Positions 24,525-32,977 are shown, counted from the first letter of the stretch. The stretch: DNA of 64,000 nucleotides from Symbiodinium natans (GCA_905221605.1 CAJNDS010002222.1:372873-436872); one strand, 5' to 3'. Numbers and translations: made by a program. The notes: a model not told the origin generated them from the letters alone.

Positions 24525-24896
24525 TTATTTTAACCTCTCACCATATTCTTTTTCAAATTCCTTTATTGTTTTATCTATCCAATTTTTAATTTTTGGTTTT
24601 TGATTCAAATATTCTAAATCACTACTCTCATTATAAACCAATATCTCAATATGTTCTATGAGTGTTGCAAACTTTTTAATATTTTGTTCGTCTTTTTCAA
24701 GTTTTTCCTCTATCGTCTTAATATCATTTACAATGTTCTCCTTGTCTTCCTCGTCCAGTGTATCTTTATAAGTTTCCATTAATTTATTTAGTTCATATAT
24801 TTTAGACATTAAGGTATTTTTATTTAGCTTAATATAATAAATCTTTTTGATGTATTTTAACTGAATGTTATATGTCTTCAAAGTAGTGTAGTCCAT
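24525..24896 (-). CDS. Coiled-coil protein, unknown function
   Basis: A 123-residue Lys/Glu/Ile-rich protein, predicted mostly helical with heptad-like spacing (residues 30-85). No enzyme motif is seen. An early-type motif CTTAAAGACAAAACGCCTT lies 14 bases upstream of the start codon. It is followed by the AAT hairpin. Unrecognised. Confidence 0.6.
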   Translation of the reverse strand: MDYTTLKTYNIQLKYIKKIYYIKLNKNTLMSKIYELNKLMETYKDTLDEEDKENIVNDIKTIEEKLEKDEQNIKKFATLIEHIEILVYNESSDLEYLNQKPKIKNWIDKTIKEFEKEYGERLK

Positions 24897-24910
24897 ATTC
24901 CTACTATACT

Positions 24911-24929
24911 AAGGCGTTTTGTCTTTAAG
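24911..24929 (-). promoter_or_regulatory. Early-type motif CTTAAAGACAAAACGCCTT
   Basis: It is nearly identical in sequence and spacing to motifs before the genes at 26,943 and 37,231 (reverse). Confidence 0.5.
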
Positions 24930-24958
24930 ACCTTTTGTCCAAACAGGTCTCTCAGGAC

Positions 24959-25225
24959 TTATTCATACCGGTCTCCCACCTTTTTAATGCCATAATATTC
25001 CAAAGTGGTTTGCTTCGGATAAAGTATCTCAGCGTTATTCAATTTATTTAAATATGTTCCTTTCCTGTTGTCATATGAAGCATCTTTATTAATAGGTGTT
25101 CTCACCATAGGTTTTTGTCTTTCTTCAATCACTTTTAACCTTTCATCAATGGTATTCAACCTTTCCAAGATTTTTTGAAACTTTGATGGTTTATGTTCCT
25201 CCTCAAAATCCATCTCCTGTATCAT
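24959..25225 (-). CDS. Small coiled-coil protein, unknown function
   Basis: An 88-residue frame with a heptad-like segment KFQKILERLNTIDERLKVIE (about 14-33) and a Tyr/Lys-rich tail. Unrecognised; a virion or regulatory protein is possible. Confidence 0.5.
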   Translation of the reverse strand: MIQEMDFEEEHKPSKFQKILERLNTIDERLKVIEERQKPMVRTPINKDASYDNRKGTYLNKLNNAEILYPKQTTLEYYGIKKVGDRYE

Positions 25226-25536
25226 ATACCTTAAAATAGGAAATTTTATATTAAAATTTTTATAATAAAATTTTTCATAATAAAATTATTATGAAAACTT
25301 TCAAACTAATTAACAATACTATCTTATGTAGTATTAATTATGTAAATGTAGCGCACTAGTCTCCCCTTTCGCGCGTTCATTCACGGTGCTGTGTCTCACA
25401 CGATTTTCGGAGCAATGGGCACAATCGGGGGTTTCTCTTCCTGTTTCAATCAATGTCTGGGATGCGAGGAACGAGTCTCGCATTGCTATGCGACTTCTGT
25501 ACTCTGTCAATATTATATAGATATTATTTTTAGATA
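25226..25536. other. Intergenic region with palindromes and a G+C-richer block
   Basis: It has an A+T-rich near-palindrome of 24 bp at 25,273-25,296 (TTTCATAATAA/TTATTATGAAA) and a block at 25,350-25,500 unusually G+C-rich for the element. That block holds a stem ATGCGAG/CTCGCAT (25,462-25,483). No tRNA-like cloverleaf was recognised. It may be regulatory or a replication site. Confidence 0.5.
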
Positions 25537-25920
25537 TTAATCCATAATATTCAAATTATGTTTTAACATTTCAACATCCGTTTTAATTTCTTTTACTTCG
25601 GTTCTTAAAACATCAACTTGTTCCTCTACTTCTTCTGGTGTAATTCGTTGTTGTTTATCATTCCATCCGGTGCTACATATCTCAACGCTACCTAACTGAT
25701 TGTCTTGTTTAAAGACGTCATTACCGTCAGGTGTTGCTCCGCGCCCATTTCCAATTCTCCACGAACTCCTATCTTCTACTTGATTAACGACAACATTACC
25801 GTCTTTATCAGTCGTTGTTTTAGTTTCTTTATGAAAGACTTTTTTACCACACCTGCAAAAATTGCAATTAACACTTCCTTTTTCAATGTTAATATTTCCT
25901 TTGTCCTCTTTATTGCTCAT
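25537..25920 (-). CDS. Cys-containing protein with C-terminal coiled coil
   Basis: A 127-residue protein. CNFCRCGKK (residues 19-27) is Cys-rich; a middle Gly/Asn/Asp-rich part follows, and residues 95-122 (EEVEEQVDVLRTEVKEIKTD) look like a coiled coil. A late-type TCTAAGTAATG motif lies directly upstream. Unrecognised; possibly a virion protein. Confidence 0.6.
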   Translation of the reverse strand: MSNKEDKGNINIEKGSVNCNFCRCGKKVFHKETKTTTDKDGNVVVNQVEDRSSWRIGNGRGATPDGNDVFKQDNQLGSVEICSTGWNDKQQRITPEEVEEQVDVLRTEVKEIKTDVEMLKHNLNIMD

Positions 25921-26096
25921 TCACATTACTTAGATTTTAATTTTAAACATAATATTATTGATTTTAGCAACTCTAATGTATTATGGCAACACCTGCGGTA
26001 TTTAGGCACTGTTATTATTTCTTCTATCTTTTCTATCTCATCTATAACCTCCAAATAGTCATTATAACCTTTCATAGATTATTAATTATAAATTAT

Positions 26097-26113
26097 TCTA
26101 TGTATTAATAATA
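26097..26113 (+). promoter_or_regulatory. Late-type motif TCTATGTATTAATAATA
   Basis: TCTA followed by A+T-rich sequence, 17 bases before the packaging ATPase ATG. Confidence 0.5.
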
Positions 26114-26907
26114 ATGATTACACCGATAGTCAAACCCATTAACGTAAAAGAATATGACTTTAAACAGTCTAAATACGAAGTGGCACCGAGGTTGCCGTTC
26201 TCACAAATAATAACTGGACCTTCTGGAAGTGGCAAAGGCATCTTATTACAATCTATGATATTAGACATTTACAGGGATGTGTTTGAAAGAATATATGTGT
26301 GGTCTCCTTCAATTTCAGTTGATAGTAATTGGTTGCCAGTAAAACGATACATTCAAGATAATTTAAAGGTTGATTTAGAAAAGGAAAAGTGTTTATTTGA
26401 TGAGTATATCCCCGAAGAATTAGAAGCGGTGATAAAAAGACAGCATAAAGTAATAGAGTATCAAAAGAAGAACGACCACAAAAAAAACTATTTTCAATAC
26501 TTGTTATAGTGGACGACTTTGCTGATTCAAAAGCATTTTCAAGAAACTCGCCTTTATTAAATCAGTTGTATGTGCGCGGTCGTCATAACAGCATAAACAT
26601 CATAACAAGCACACAAAAATTTAACGCCTTGTCACCAATCATTCGTGTCAATAGTCGTCAATTATTCTTTTTCAGGTTAAGAAACTACAAAGAGATAGAG
26701 ACGATGGTTGAAGAGTTAAGCGCAGTCTTAATTAAAAAGTCAAGTGTAGCAGATGCTAAGAACCTCGCAGAAGCAAAGAAACTAATGTTAGAAGTGTATA
26801 ACATAGCAACAGAAGAACCATATAGTTTTTTATTTATAAACCTAGTGAAACCTGATGTAAATGATATGTCTTATAAACGATTTGATGCTAAATTAGTGAT
26901 TGATTAA
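26114..26907 (+). CDS. A32-like (FtsK-HerA) packaging ATPase, needs a -1 frameshift
   Basis: This enzyme pumps genome into the capsid. Two frames are seen: 26,114-26,509 with Walker A GPSGSGKG (residues 35-42), and 26,488-26,907 in the -1 frame with Walker B LVIVDDF and the distal STQK...RVNSR region. Neither alone is a working ATPase; together they give about 264 residues, the usual length. The shift falls at A AAA AAC (26,482-26,488), a textbook -1 slippery heptamer inside an 8-A run. The second frame otherwise begins only at GTG. Causes could be programmed frameshifting, a homopolymer error or a real mutation. No strong downstream structure was recognised. Confidence 0.88.
26482..26488 (+). 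promoter_or_regulatory. Putative -1 ribosomal frameshift site A AAA AAC
   Basis: The heptamer is in the correct zero-frame register (AAA AAA AAC) and a -1 slip after AAC enters exactly the frame that codes Walker B. Confidence 0.5.
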
Positions 26908-26914
26908 ATTAATA

Positions 26915-26933
26915 CTTAAAGACAAAATACCTT
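26915..26933 (+). promoter_or_regulatory. Early-type motif CTTAAAGACAAAATACCTT
   Basis: It matches 24,911-24,929 (reverse) at 17 of 19 positions, 9 bases before the next start codon. Confidence 0.5.
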
Positions 26934-26942
26934 TAAACGATA

Positions 26943-27149
26943 ATGTGTGACAACAGACTTTCAACAGGTGATAAATTACTTGCTTGTTTATTAGTTCCTT
27001 TTTATCCTATCATATTACCTTTTTGGATTCCATTTTCTTATTATGCTGATTATAGGGCAGAAAAAATTGCTGAACAACGAAGAAGAAATGATAATAGAAG
27101 TGGTTATGATGGTTTCCAAGAAAGCAACAATAACATTGAAATTAATTAA
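26943..27149 (+). CDS. Small membrane protein
   Basis: A 68-residue protein with one hydrophobic segment (about 12-33, LLACLLVPFYPIILPFWIPF) followed by an Arg/Asn-rich tail, suggesting a single-pass or hairpin membrane protein. Preceded by the early-type motif. Unrecognised. Confidence 0.6.
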   Translation: MCDNRLSTGDKLLACLLVPFYPIILPFWIPFSYYADYRAEKIAEQRRRNDNRSGYDGFQESNNNIEIN

Positions 27150-27173
27150 TATTATTATCAAAAAATAATAGTA

Positions 27174-27383
27174 TTAAATCAATGAATAGCTACACAAGTT
27201 TATAGCAGGTAGTTTATAATATATTTTGTCGCTCTTTGTTGCTTCTAATTTCTCAACTCTTTCGATAACATCTTTTAAAGTATTAAATAATAACATATCT
27301 GTTCTTGTTTTTTCGTTAATATCTAACTCTTTTATTTGTTGCATATTTTCAGTAGCACAGGATTTAGATGTTTTAGAGCCCAT
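27174..27383 (-). CDS. Small protein with N-myristoylation-type start
   Basis: A 69-residue protein starting MGSKTSKS, which fits the eukaryotic N-myristoylation consensus (Gly2, Ser/Thr6, basic residue nearby). The middle is a helical Glu/Lys-rich segment. It may attach to host membranes or inner virion structures. A late-type ATCTAAGATAATAATAT motif is just upstream, and it precedes the fibre gene on the same strand. Unrecognised otherwise. Confidence 0.55.
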   Translation of the reverse strand: MGSKTSKSCATENMQQIKELDINEKTRTDMLLFNTLKDVIERVEKLEATKSDKIYYKLPAINLCSYSLI

Positions 27384-27400
27384 ATATTATTATCTTAGAT
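27384..27400 (-). promoter_or_regulatory. Late-type motif ATCTAAGATAATAATAT
   Basis: It has the TCTA core 12-16 bases upstream of the ATG at 27,383. Confidence 0.45.
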
Positions 27401-27401
27401 T

Positions 27402-29741
27402 TTAATCTTTACTTTTTGCTTTTGGTTTCGCCTTTGCTTTTGGCGAGGCTTCTCCTTTTAGTTTCTTTACTTCCTTCTTTAATTCTTCAACTTCTTTAAT
27501 CAAATGTTGTAATGCTCCGTGTGTGATTACTGCTGTTTTACAATAGTCAAGGCGTTTATGTCCCTTATTATCTGTTGTGATAATCCCCTCCCATTCTCGT
27601 GGTATTACCTGTTCAAAGTCTTGGGCAATATATCCAATATGATTAACTTTATTTTTCTCTTCGTTCAAATGTGTAAAATTAAACGTTTTAGGCTTTACAT
27701 ATTTAACTATTTCATAGCATTTTTTACTATCGATTTCTTTAATATTATCTTTTAATGTAAAATCGGACGAATAAGCAAAAGTCCCGTCAATATACACACC
27801 ACCTGCTGTAATTTCCAATACTTCATTCCCTGCTGTTGTGTCACCAAAATAAAAGAACATCTCACCTGCACTATCTGTATTACAAAACTGTATTTGTTCG
27901 TATGTTGCTATTATTGTTTCTTGTGTTATTTCTAAATTACTATTCATTTTAACTTTACCATCAGTTAATTGTATTTCCGGTGTGCTACTTTCTAATCCTA
28001 TTGTTAAGTTCATTTCTCCTAATGTATCACCGTTTCTGATATATAACTTATATTGAGTGTCTAATACTTCTTTTAATTCGCTACTATTTTGAAACATAAA
28101 ACGCCCCCAACTAACAACATCTGCCTCACCAACGATATTACCAATACTATTAAAAGTAAGATTATTAACGACTGCTCTGTTTAATGTAATTCCGTTAGTA
28201 TCATTTAATTGAAGTGCTATTGTTCCTGTTGTTGGGTCGGTTGTTCTATTTGATTGCAATGAAAAATTAATCTCTTCTGTTGATATTACATTCAATGAAT
28301 TATTAGCGTCTGCTCGTTGAAATACTCTTCCATTATTATTAACATAAATATCACCGTTAAATGTTGATGTGCTTTGAAACGATGCTGTGCTTCCAAAATT
28401 AGCATTGCCACCTCCTACATTTAGTTTATTTGCTCCTTGAATTGCTCCGATGCCTAAACTTAAACAATAAACACCATTGCCGTTAGCAGTATTCAATAAA
28501 AGTAATGAAGAACTATCGTTGCTTGTATTATAAGCATTAATACCGAACGAAATAAATTTCAAATACCCTTGTGCGCTTTTCACGCACATTACATTCGACG
28601 CATCTGTTGTATCTTTATAAAATGTAAGTCCTGAATTATTAGAAATATTATAATTTTCACCATAAAAATTTAAATCATTTGATAAGTCTAAATTACCATT
28701 CACATTTAAATTCTGTCTGATAATCGCACTATCTACAACATCTAATGTATATCCTCCTGTTAATGTATTTGACGCTGTATCAACTAATAATGAATGCGAT
28801 TTAACATATTGATTAGCATTAGCATTTAAATTCAAAATTCTACCTGTATCACCAACTGAATTATAACAATCAATACTATCATTATTAAAAGTCATATAAT
28901 TGTCGGTGTTTCTAACGGTAAATGATAAATTAGCATCTGCTGTGTTTTCTACAACTAACCCGCCCGTTGGTGTTTCTATTTTTCCTGACATTTTATAACC
29001 TGCGTTATTATTAGTTAAATCAAGTTGTTTAATAGCATTATCTGATGTATTATTACAAAATATTTTATCACCTTGTAAAGTTATATAACTCGTAGCATTC
29101 TTAAACTCTGCTAAAACTTTATCTCCTCCTCCTGTTTGATTACTGAATAATAAACCTTCTACTGGCGAAATATTAATAGTTGAGTTATTTAATGTTAATC
29201 CACTATGAATAACGGTAGGGGCGCTACAATCAATAATAGGATTGGCACTAAATCTATTTGTAAAATCACTAACCGGAACTCTTAAAGCAAGTAAATTATC
29301 CACTTCCGTTGTTGTATAGGTGTCGCCTCCTCCTGCTCCTGCTATTAATCCATCTACCTCGGTTTTATTATAATAATTTGTCCCTAATTGTGTATTAGTC
29401 TGAAAATTAGTTGATAAATTAGTGTCTATTTGTGTTTGTGTATAATAATTGGTAAATGTAGCATCTATTTGCGTTTTGTTGTAAAAGTTTGTTGATAAAT
29501 CAGTGTTTGTTTGGTAATCGGTATTTAATAGATGTGTTAAAGAACTAATATTCTGGAAGTTTTGAAGTTGTTTGCTGTTCAGAACTGCTATGTCTGCTGT
29601 GTTTGTTGCTATGTCCGTTGTGTTTGCCGTGTTGATGTCTCCTAATTCTGTTTTTGTTGCATATAAGTCGCTTAAATCTGTTCCACTTACAACAATATTA
29701 TCTGCTGTTAATGTGTTTGTATTATTCAACGTCAAAGGCAT
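27402..29741 (-). CDS. Fibre/spike protein with C-terminal peptidase S74 chaperone domain
   Basis: A 779-residue protein. The N-terminal third has repeated YYNKTQID-type units and Asn/Thr-rich beta-repeat sequence, as in trimeric fibres. The C-terminus has the S74 intramolecular chaperone signature S-D-F-T-L-K (S659, K664), then FNF and HIGYIAQDFEQVIP, a coiled coil, and a Lys/Pro/Ala tail (about 765-779). In this family the domain drives fibre trimerisation and then cuts itself off just before the Ser. The likely role is host attachment. A TCTATTTTATTAATATTAA motif lies upstream, in line with late expression. Confidence 0.85.
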   Translation of the reverse strand: MPLTLNNTNTLTADNIVVSGTDLSDLYATKTELGDINTANTTDIATNTADIAVLNSKQLQNFQNISSLTHLLNTDYQTNTDLSTNFYNKTQIDATFTNYYTQTQIDTNLSTNFQTNTQLGTNYYNKTEVDGLIAGAGGGDTYTTTEVDNLLALRVPVSDFTNRFSANPIIDCSAPTVIHSGLTLNNSTINISPVEGLLFSNQTGGGDKVLAEFKNATSYITLQGDKIFCNNTSDNAIKQLDLTNNNAGYKMSGKIETPTGGLVVENTADANLSFTVRNTDNYMTFNNDSIDCYNSVGDTGRILNLNANANQYVKSHSLLVDTASNTLTGGYTLDVVDSAIIRQNLNVNGNLDLSNDLNFYGENYNISNNSGLTFYKDTTDASNVMCVKSAQGYLKFISFGINAYNTSNDSSSLLLLNTANGNGVYCLSLGIGAIQGANKLNVGGGNANFGSTASFQSTSTFNGDIYVNNNGRVFQRADANNSLNVISTEEINFSLQSNRTTDPTTGTIALQLNDTNGITLNRAVVNNLTFNSIGNIVGEADVVSWGRFMFQNSSELKEVLDTQYKLYIRNGDTLGEMNLTIGLESSTPEIQLTDGKVKMNSNLEITQETIIATYEQIQFCNTDSAGEMFFYFGDTTAGNEVLEITAGGVYIDGTFAYSSDFTLKDNIKEIDSKKCYEIVKYVKPKTFNFTHLNEEKNKVNHIGYIAQDFEQVIPREWEGIITTDNKGHKRLDYCKTAVITHGALQHLIKEVEELKKEVKKLKGEASPKAKAKPKAKSKD

Positions 29742-29742
29742 T

Positions 29743-29764
29743 AGTTAATATTAATAAAATAGAT
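29743..29764 (-). promoter_or_regulatory. Late-type motif before fibre gene
   Basis: ATCTATTTTATTAATATTAA directly upstream of the start at 29,741. Confidence 0.45.
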
Positions 29765-29793
29765 AATAATTTTATTAATATTATTTCATTTTT

Positions 29794-31227
29794 TTAATCG
29801 AATACTTTCAGACCCAAATCCTTAATTTCAAGCACCTGCTCCGATAAGAGAGTAATATAAATATTGTCAGGCATAGCAGTAGTTGTTATTGAAGCATTTG
29901 CAGGTTTAACTTTCACTAACATCTGCTGTCCGGCGCGTGTATTAATTCCTGTATATGAACTGTCTGGCACTTTTTCAAAAGAAAAGGCAAATACAAATTG
30001 TCGGTCACGATATTGTCTGAAATCAATTGACAATGAATGCTGATGAAACATTGGAAGATTTAATGCCTTTCTTAGGTGATAATAGCACTCTTGAAGTGAT
30101 GTAATCGGATACTCTGCATATAGTTTAGAACCCAGCTGTATTTGCATTTGTAAGTCAAAATTATTGTCATAAATTCCTTCGGTTTGTTCGTCCGATTGTT
30201 GTTGTGGATGATAGAAACAACAAAATTCCTTGTCACAGTATTCGTAACCGGTGCTTGGGTCTCCTTCTTTGTAAAATGTAATGAATGATGCAACTAATTT
30301 TGACACTGAACGGATGACTTGGACGTTAATATCAGTTGTGCCTTTTACTGATTGAGATTGGGTAATATAAGTTGTATAAGTAATGGGTAGGCCTTTTCCT
30401 TCTAAAAGATGTTTGACATATTCATTATTTAAATTATTATCAAGGGTGCAGACATCACAAACAACACGAGCATTATTAATTTCCCAATCAACGCTTGTAT
30501 TTCTAAATTCAGCGTCCGCTTCTGTGGCAGGATTAACATCAGTTACAAACCTATTCCCAACAGCATCTGCCGTTGTAACATCTTCGGGGTCAATTACACA
30601 ATCGGTAGCATTAGTAACCAGTTCTAATTCAATTGTTAAATTTCCCATATACTTCAACGGTAAATACTTAAATTGACTGAATAAACCACACAGAGGCTTG
30701 AATCCAACAATCATTTTATCCTTAAAGCCTTGACAAGTTAAACCATTCACTTCATATTTTAGTCTCGTATCATTGTCATGAACGAGAGTCTTAATTTCAT
30801 CATCATATCTATATCCGAAACCTTCATTTGCTTCGTCTTTTCGTGCCCCTTGCGACATCATCTTAGAAAACATATGATGAACACGGTTATAATTATCAAA
30901 ATCTTCTACAACTTGATTACCAGCAATAATTCGCATTCTTCGGAAAAAACAATAAGGAGGGGATAATGGACGGAGTTTATTATTAAATGAACCAGGGTCA
31001 AGGTTTTGTAATGTAAAAAATATTCTTACACTTTGGGGGTCTAACCAAGCATTATCTTCTGCGTTTAATGAAAATTTCAATACACGGTTGCCACTGGTAG
31101 GTTTATAGATATTTGAACCAGACGGCCAAAATGTAACGCTTCTTCGGTCGGTAATATAACTTGAACCTTTGTTTAATTTAAATGAGAGGTTGTCAATGAG
31201 AATATCTTCCGGGCTGAACGATTCCAT
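29794..31227 (-). CDS. Major capsid protein, double-jelly-roll type
   Basis: A 477-residue protein with the N-terminal pattern of Polinton-like virus capsid proteins: YITDRRSVTFWPSGSNIYKP, then LKFSLNAEDNAWLDPQSVRI and FFRRMRIIAGNQVVED. Family members fold as two jelly rolls and form the trimeric hexons of an icosahedral shell. Length is in the usual range (450-600). It lies in a virion-gene block with the fibre downstream on the same strand and a TCTATGTTAG/A+T-rich motif upstream. No premature stop is seen. Subgroup placement needs a profile search. Confidence 0.88.
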   Translation of the reverse strand: MESFSPEDILIDNLSFKLNKGSSYITDRRSVTFWPSGSNIYKPTSGNRVLKFSLNAEDNAWLDPQSVRIFFTLQNLDPGSFNNKLRPLSPPYCFFRRMRIIAGNQVVEDFDNYNRVHHMFSKMMSQGARKDEANEGFGYRYDDEIKTLVHDNDTRLKYEVNGLTCQGFKDKMIVGFKPLCGLFSQFKYLPLKYMGNLTIELELVTNATDCVIDPEDVTTADAVGNRFVTDVNPATEADAEFRNTSVDWEINNARVVCDVCTLDNNLNNEYVKHLLEGKGLPITYTTYITQSQSVKGTTDINVQVIRSVSKLVASFITFYKEGDPSTGYEYCDKEFCCFYHPQQQSDEQTEGIYDNNFDLQMQIQLGSKLYAEYPITSLQECYYHLRKALNLPMFHQHSLSIDFRQYRDRQFVFAFSFEKVPDSSYTGINTRAGQQMLVKVKPANASITTTAMPDNIYITLLSEQVLEIKDLGLKVFD

Positions 31228-31250
31228 GATTATATATAACTAACATAGAT
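31228..31250 (-). promoter_or_regulatory. Late-type motif before major capsid gene
   Basis: ATCTATGTTAGTTATATATA lies immediately upstream of the ATG at 31,227. Confidence 0.45.
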
Positions 31251-31281
31251 AATTTAATTAAATATAATTATTAAATTATAT

Positions 31282-31476
31282 TTAATCAAATAGTTTAAAA
31301 TTATATGAATTTTCTTTATTAATATTTTTCTTCTTGCCTTTCGCCTCTACAACTGCCTCATCTACTTCATTATTATCTACTAACTTCCGTATCTCTTCAT
31401 AGGCATTCTGTTTAAATTTCTTCTCCTTCTTCGGTTTCTCCATCTGTTCATATGTCGTTGCTTTCTTATTAAACAT
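31282..31476 (-). CDS. Small basic protein, unknown
   Basis: A 64-residue Lys/Glu/Asn-rich protein (MFNKKATTYEQMEKPKKEKK). Preceded by an almost perfect TCTAAATAATATTAATAA motif. Unrecognised; possibly DNA-binding or a core protein. Confidence 0.5.
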   Translation of the reverse strand: MFNKKATTYEQMEKPKKEKKFKQNAYEEIRKLVDNNEVDEAVVEAKGKKKNINKENSYNFKLFD

Positions 31477-31493
31477 TATTAATATTATTTAGA
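31477..31493 (-). promoter_or_regulatory. Late-type motif TCTAAATAATATTAATA
   Basis: Identical core to the motif at 34,799-34,817, in the 17-base gap between two genes. Confidence 0.5.
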
Positions 31494-31718
31494 TTATTTA
31501 TTCATCTCGTTTATCTTTTTTATGTTCTCTCTATACACCTTATCCCAAAATGTAGGATTAGCATTATACCTTTCTTCTACGTATCTTTGATGTCGTTTTG
31601 TGTTTATGTGTTTCATTCGCGCTTTGTCATAATTTCCACCATCATTGTATTCAATATTGCCCAGGATGTTATATTCACCACCGCATTGATTACACTTAAT
31701 CTTAGTAATTTTTGTCAT
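31494..31718 (-). CDS. Small zinc-finger protein
   Basis: A 74-residue protein with CNQCGGEY (residues 9-16) and HINTKRH (37-43), forming a C2H2-like finger close to those in the TIR protein and the GIY-YIG tails. Its ATG overlaps the stop of the upstream GIY-YIG gene by 4 bases (31,715-31,718). It may be a detached finger of that nuclease family. Confidence 0.6.
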   Translation of the reverse strand: MTKITKIKCNQCGGEYNILGNIEYNDGGNYDKARMKHINTKRHQRYVEERYNANPTFWDKVYRENIKKINEMNK

Positions 31719-32257
31719 ATATTAATATTTAGATTATTTAATGCTTCTTGATGTTTTTTAGTTCGTTCGTGTCGTCGTATGTCTTCTTTTCTGATTTGAC
31801 AACCACAACTACACACAATTTTCAGTTTTCGTTTTTCAATTACATCGTCTCTTTGTCTATACTCTACCTTTTGCTGTTTAAGATTGTCCTTGTTCTCAAC
31901 ACGATATACCTTTTGGTATTCTGACATCTTTTCCTTATGTTCTTCTCTGTAATGTTTTGTTGTTCTTCCCGCTATTAACATATTTAACGTTCCCACTTCT
32001 CTAATATATTCTCCTTCCTTTGCTCTTAACTGGTCTTTATTTTCACAAGGATACTCAATGACAAGTTCAATATAAAACTTATCAATACCTAATTCATTCA
32101 TTTTCTGATAAAGTCTATAATTACTACACACCTCTTGTTTCGCATTAAAACGATGCTTTACCATTCTTTGCGACAGTCTTTGACAAGTAGAACCAATATA
32201 AATATCATCATCAACAGTATTTCTAATGGAGTATATTTTGCCGTTATTATAATTCAT
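31715..32257 (-). CDS. GIY-YIG endonuclease with C-terminal zinc finger (copy 1)
   Basis: A 180-residue protein: GKIYSI with YIGST (residues 20-24), then LSQRMVKHR supplying the conserved Arg, and LRAKEGEYIRE supplying the metal-binding Glu. These nucleases cut DNA in mobile introns, repair, or competition between elements. A basic helix and a CSCGCQ...RRHERTKKH finger form the C-terminus, likely for DNA binding. The second copy is at 41,659-42,207; the two are diverged. Confidence 0.85.
   Translation of the reverse strand: MNYNNGKIYSIRNTVDDDIYIGSTCQRLSQRMVKHRFNAKQEVCSNYRLYQKMNELGIDKFYIELVIEYPCENKDQLRAKEGEYIREVGTLNMLIAGRTTKHYREEHKEKMSEYQKVYRVENKDNLKQQKVEYRQRDDVIEKRKLKIVCSCGCQIRKEDIRRHERTKKHQEALNNLNINI
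31719..31735 (-). promoter_or_regulatory. Late-type motif AATCTAAATATTAATAT
   Basis: It lies upstream of the zinc-finger ATG at 31,718, inside the end of the GIY-YIG gene. Confidence 0.4.
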
Positions 32258-32290
32258 TTATACTATTTTCTATTCTTTTTTAACCTTTAA

Positions 32291-32935
32291 CTATGTTTCA
32301 AATTGTTCCATAAATTCTTCTCGTGTTAAGGGTAAATTGCCTGCCTTGTTATGAACATTAGCAATATCAGCATAACTATGATTATCAAGCGGGTTTAAAG
32401 AACTTCTGTTTAAGTTAATTGTGGCATTATCAAACATACTAACAACGTCTCCGGCTTTTCTTATTCTCAAATTTGTCCCTGTCTCTTCTGGGCGCTGATT
32501 TGAAACAAAAGGCGAACCATAAGACCTTGAACGAAAGATATTACCATAATCATTATTTATTTGTTGTCCCACTGCCGACCCCAGACTGTGTGAAATAACG
32601 TCCGAAATACCGTAATGCTTCTTACCGTCTATTTCAATAGAGCCGTCTTTAATGAACTCATTTACATCTTTATATCTTTTTGTGTTTCGTGTCTGATACA
32701 ACGGTAATTTTACATCGTCCCAAAAATCGATGGGGTCTTTTGGTCCTGCAATGTATAATATAGAACCATTTTGATATATCCCGTCAGGATTTTCATATGC
32801 TAATTTAAGTCCTTGCGTGTCTGTTAAAAACGTTTCATTATTATTTAATTCATCTCTAACTTCATTATGTATTTTATTTCTTGTAATCGGTGGTTCATAT
32901 AGTATTCCCTCATTTCTTCTTTTATGTTTATGCAT
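32291..32935 (-). CDS. Class-3-lipase-like alpha/beta hydrolase
   Basis: A 214-residue protein. SILYIAGPKDPIDFWDD (58-74), DVISHSLGSAVG (112-123), YGSPF (139-143), AGDVVSMFD (161-169) and DNHSY (184-188) follow the order of lipase-3 proteins. The putative triad is S117, D163, H186. The nucleophile elbow is S-H-S-L-G rather than G-H-S-L-G. Lipases occur in some virophage-like elements and may aid entry or exit across membranes, or act as virion components. It shares a 42-base divergent promoter region with the penton gene. Activity is not proven. Confidence 0.7.
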   Translation of the reverse strand: MHKHKRRNEGILYEPPITRNKIHNEVRDELNNNETFLTDTQGLKLAYENPDGIYQNGSILYIAGPKDPIDFWDDVKLPLYQTRNTKRYKDVNEFIKDGSIEIDGKKHYGISDVISHSLGSAVGQQINNDYGNIFRSRSYGSPFVSNQRPEETGTNLRIRKAGDVVSMFDNATINLNRSSLNPLDNHSYADIANVHNKAGNLPLTREEFMEQFET

Positions 32936-32960
32936 TATAAATTACATTATACATTAATTT

Positions 32961-32977
32961 ATCTAATTAATATTATA
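32961..32977 (+). promoter_or_regulatory. Late-type motif ATCTAATTAATATTATA, divergent promoter region
   Basis: The motif ends at the ATG at 32,978. The 42-base gap must serve both the lipase-like gene (minus) and the penton gene (plus). Confidence 0.45.

Noticed and set aside
25350-25500. tRNA gene in the G+C-richer viral block
   Set aside because: No acceptor stem or T-arm pattern could be paired; only a simple 7-bp hairpin is clear.
26509-26907. Independent second gene after the ATPase N-terminal frame
   Set aside because: It starts only at GTG, lacks Walker A, and its first residues complete the Walker B of the upstream frame.
32924-32977. N-terminal extension of the penton protein from ATG 32,924
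   Set aside because: It would overlap the divergent lipase-like gene start, and the conserved family start matches ATG 32,978.
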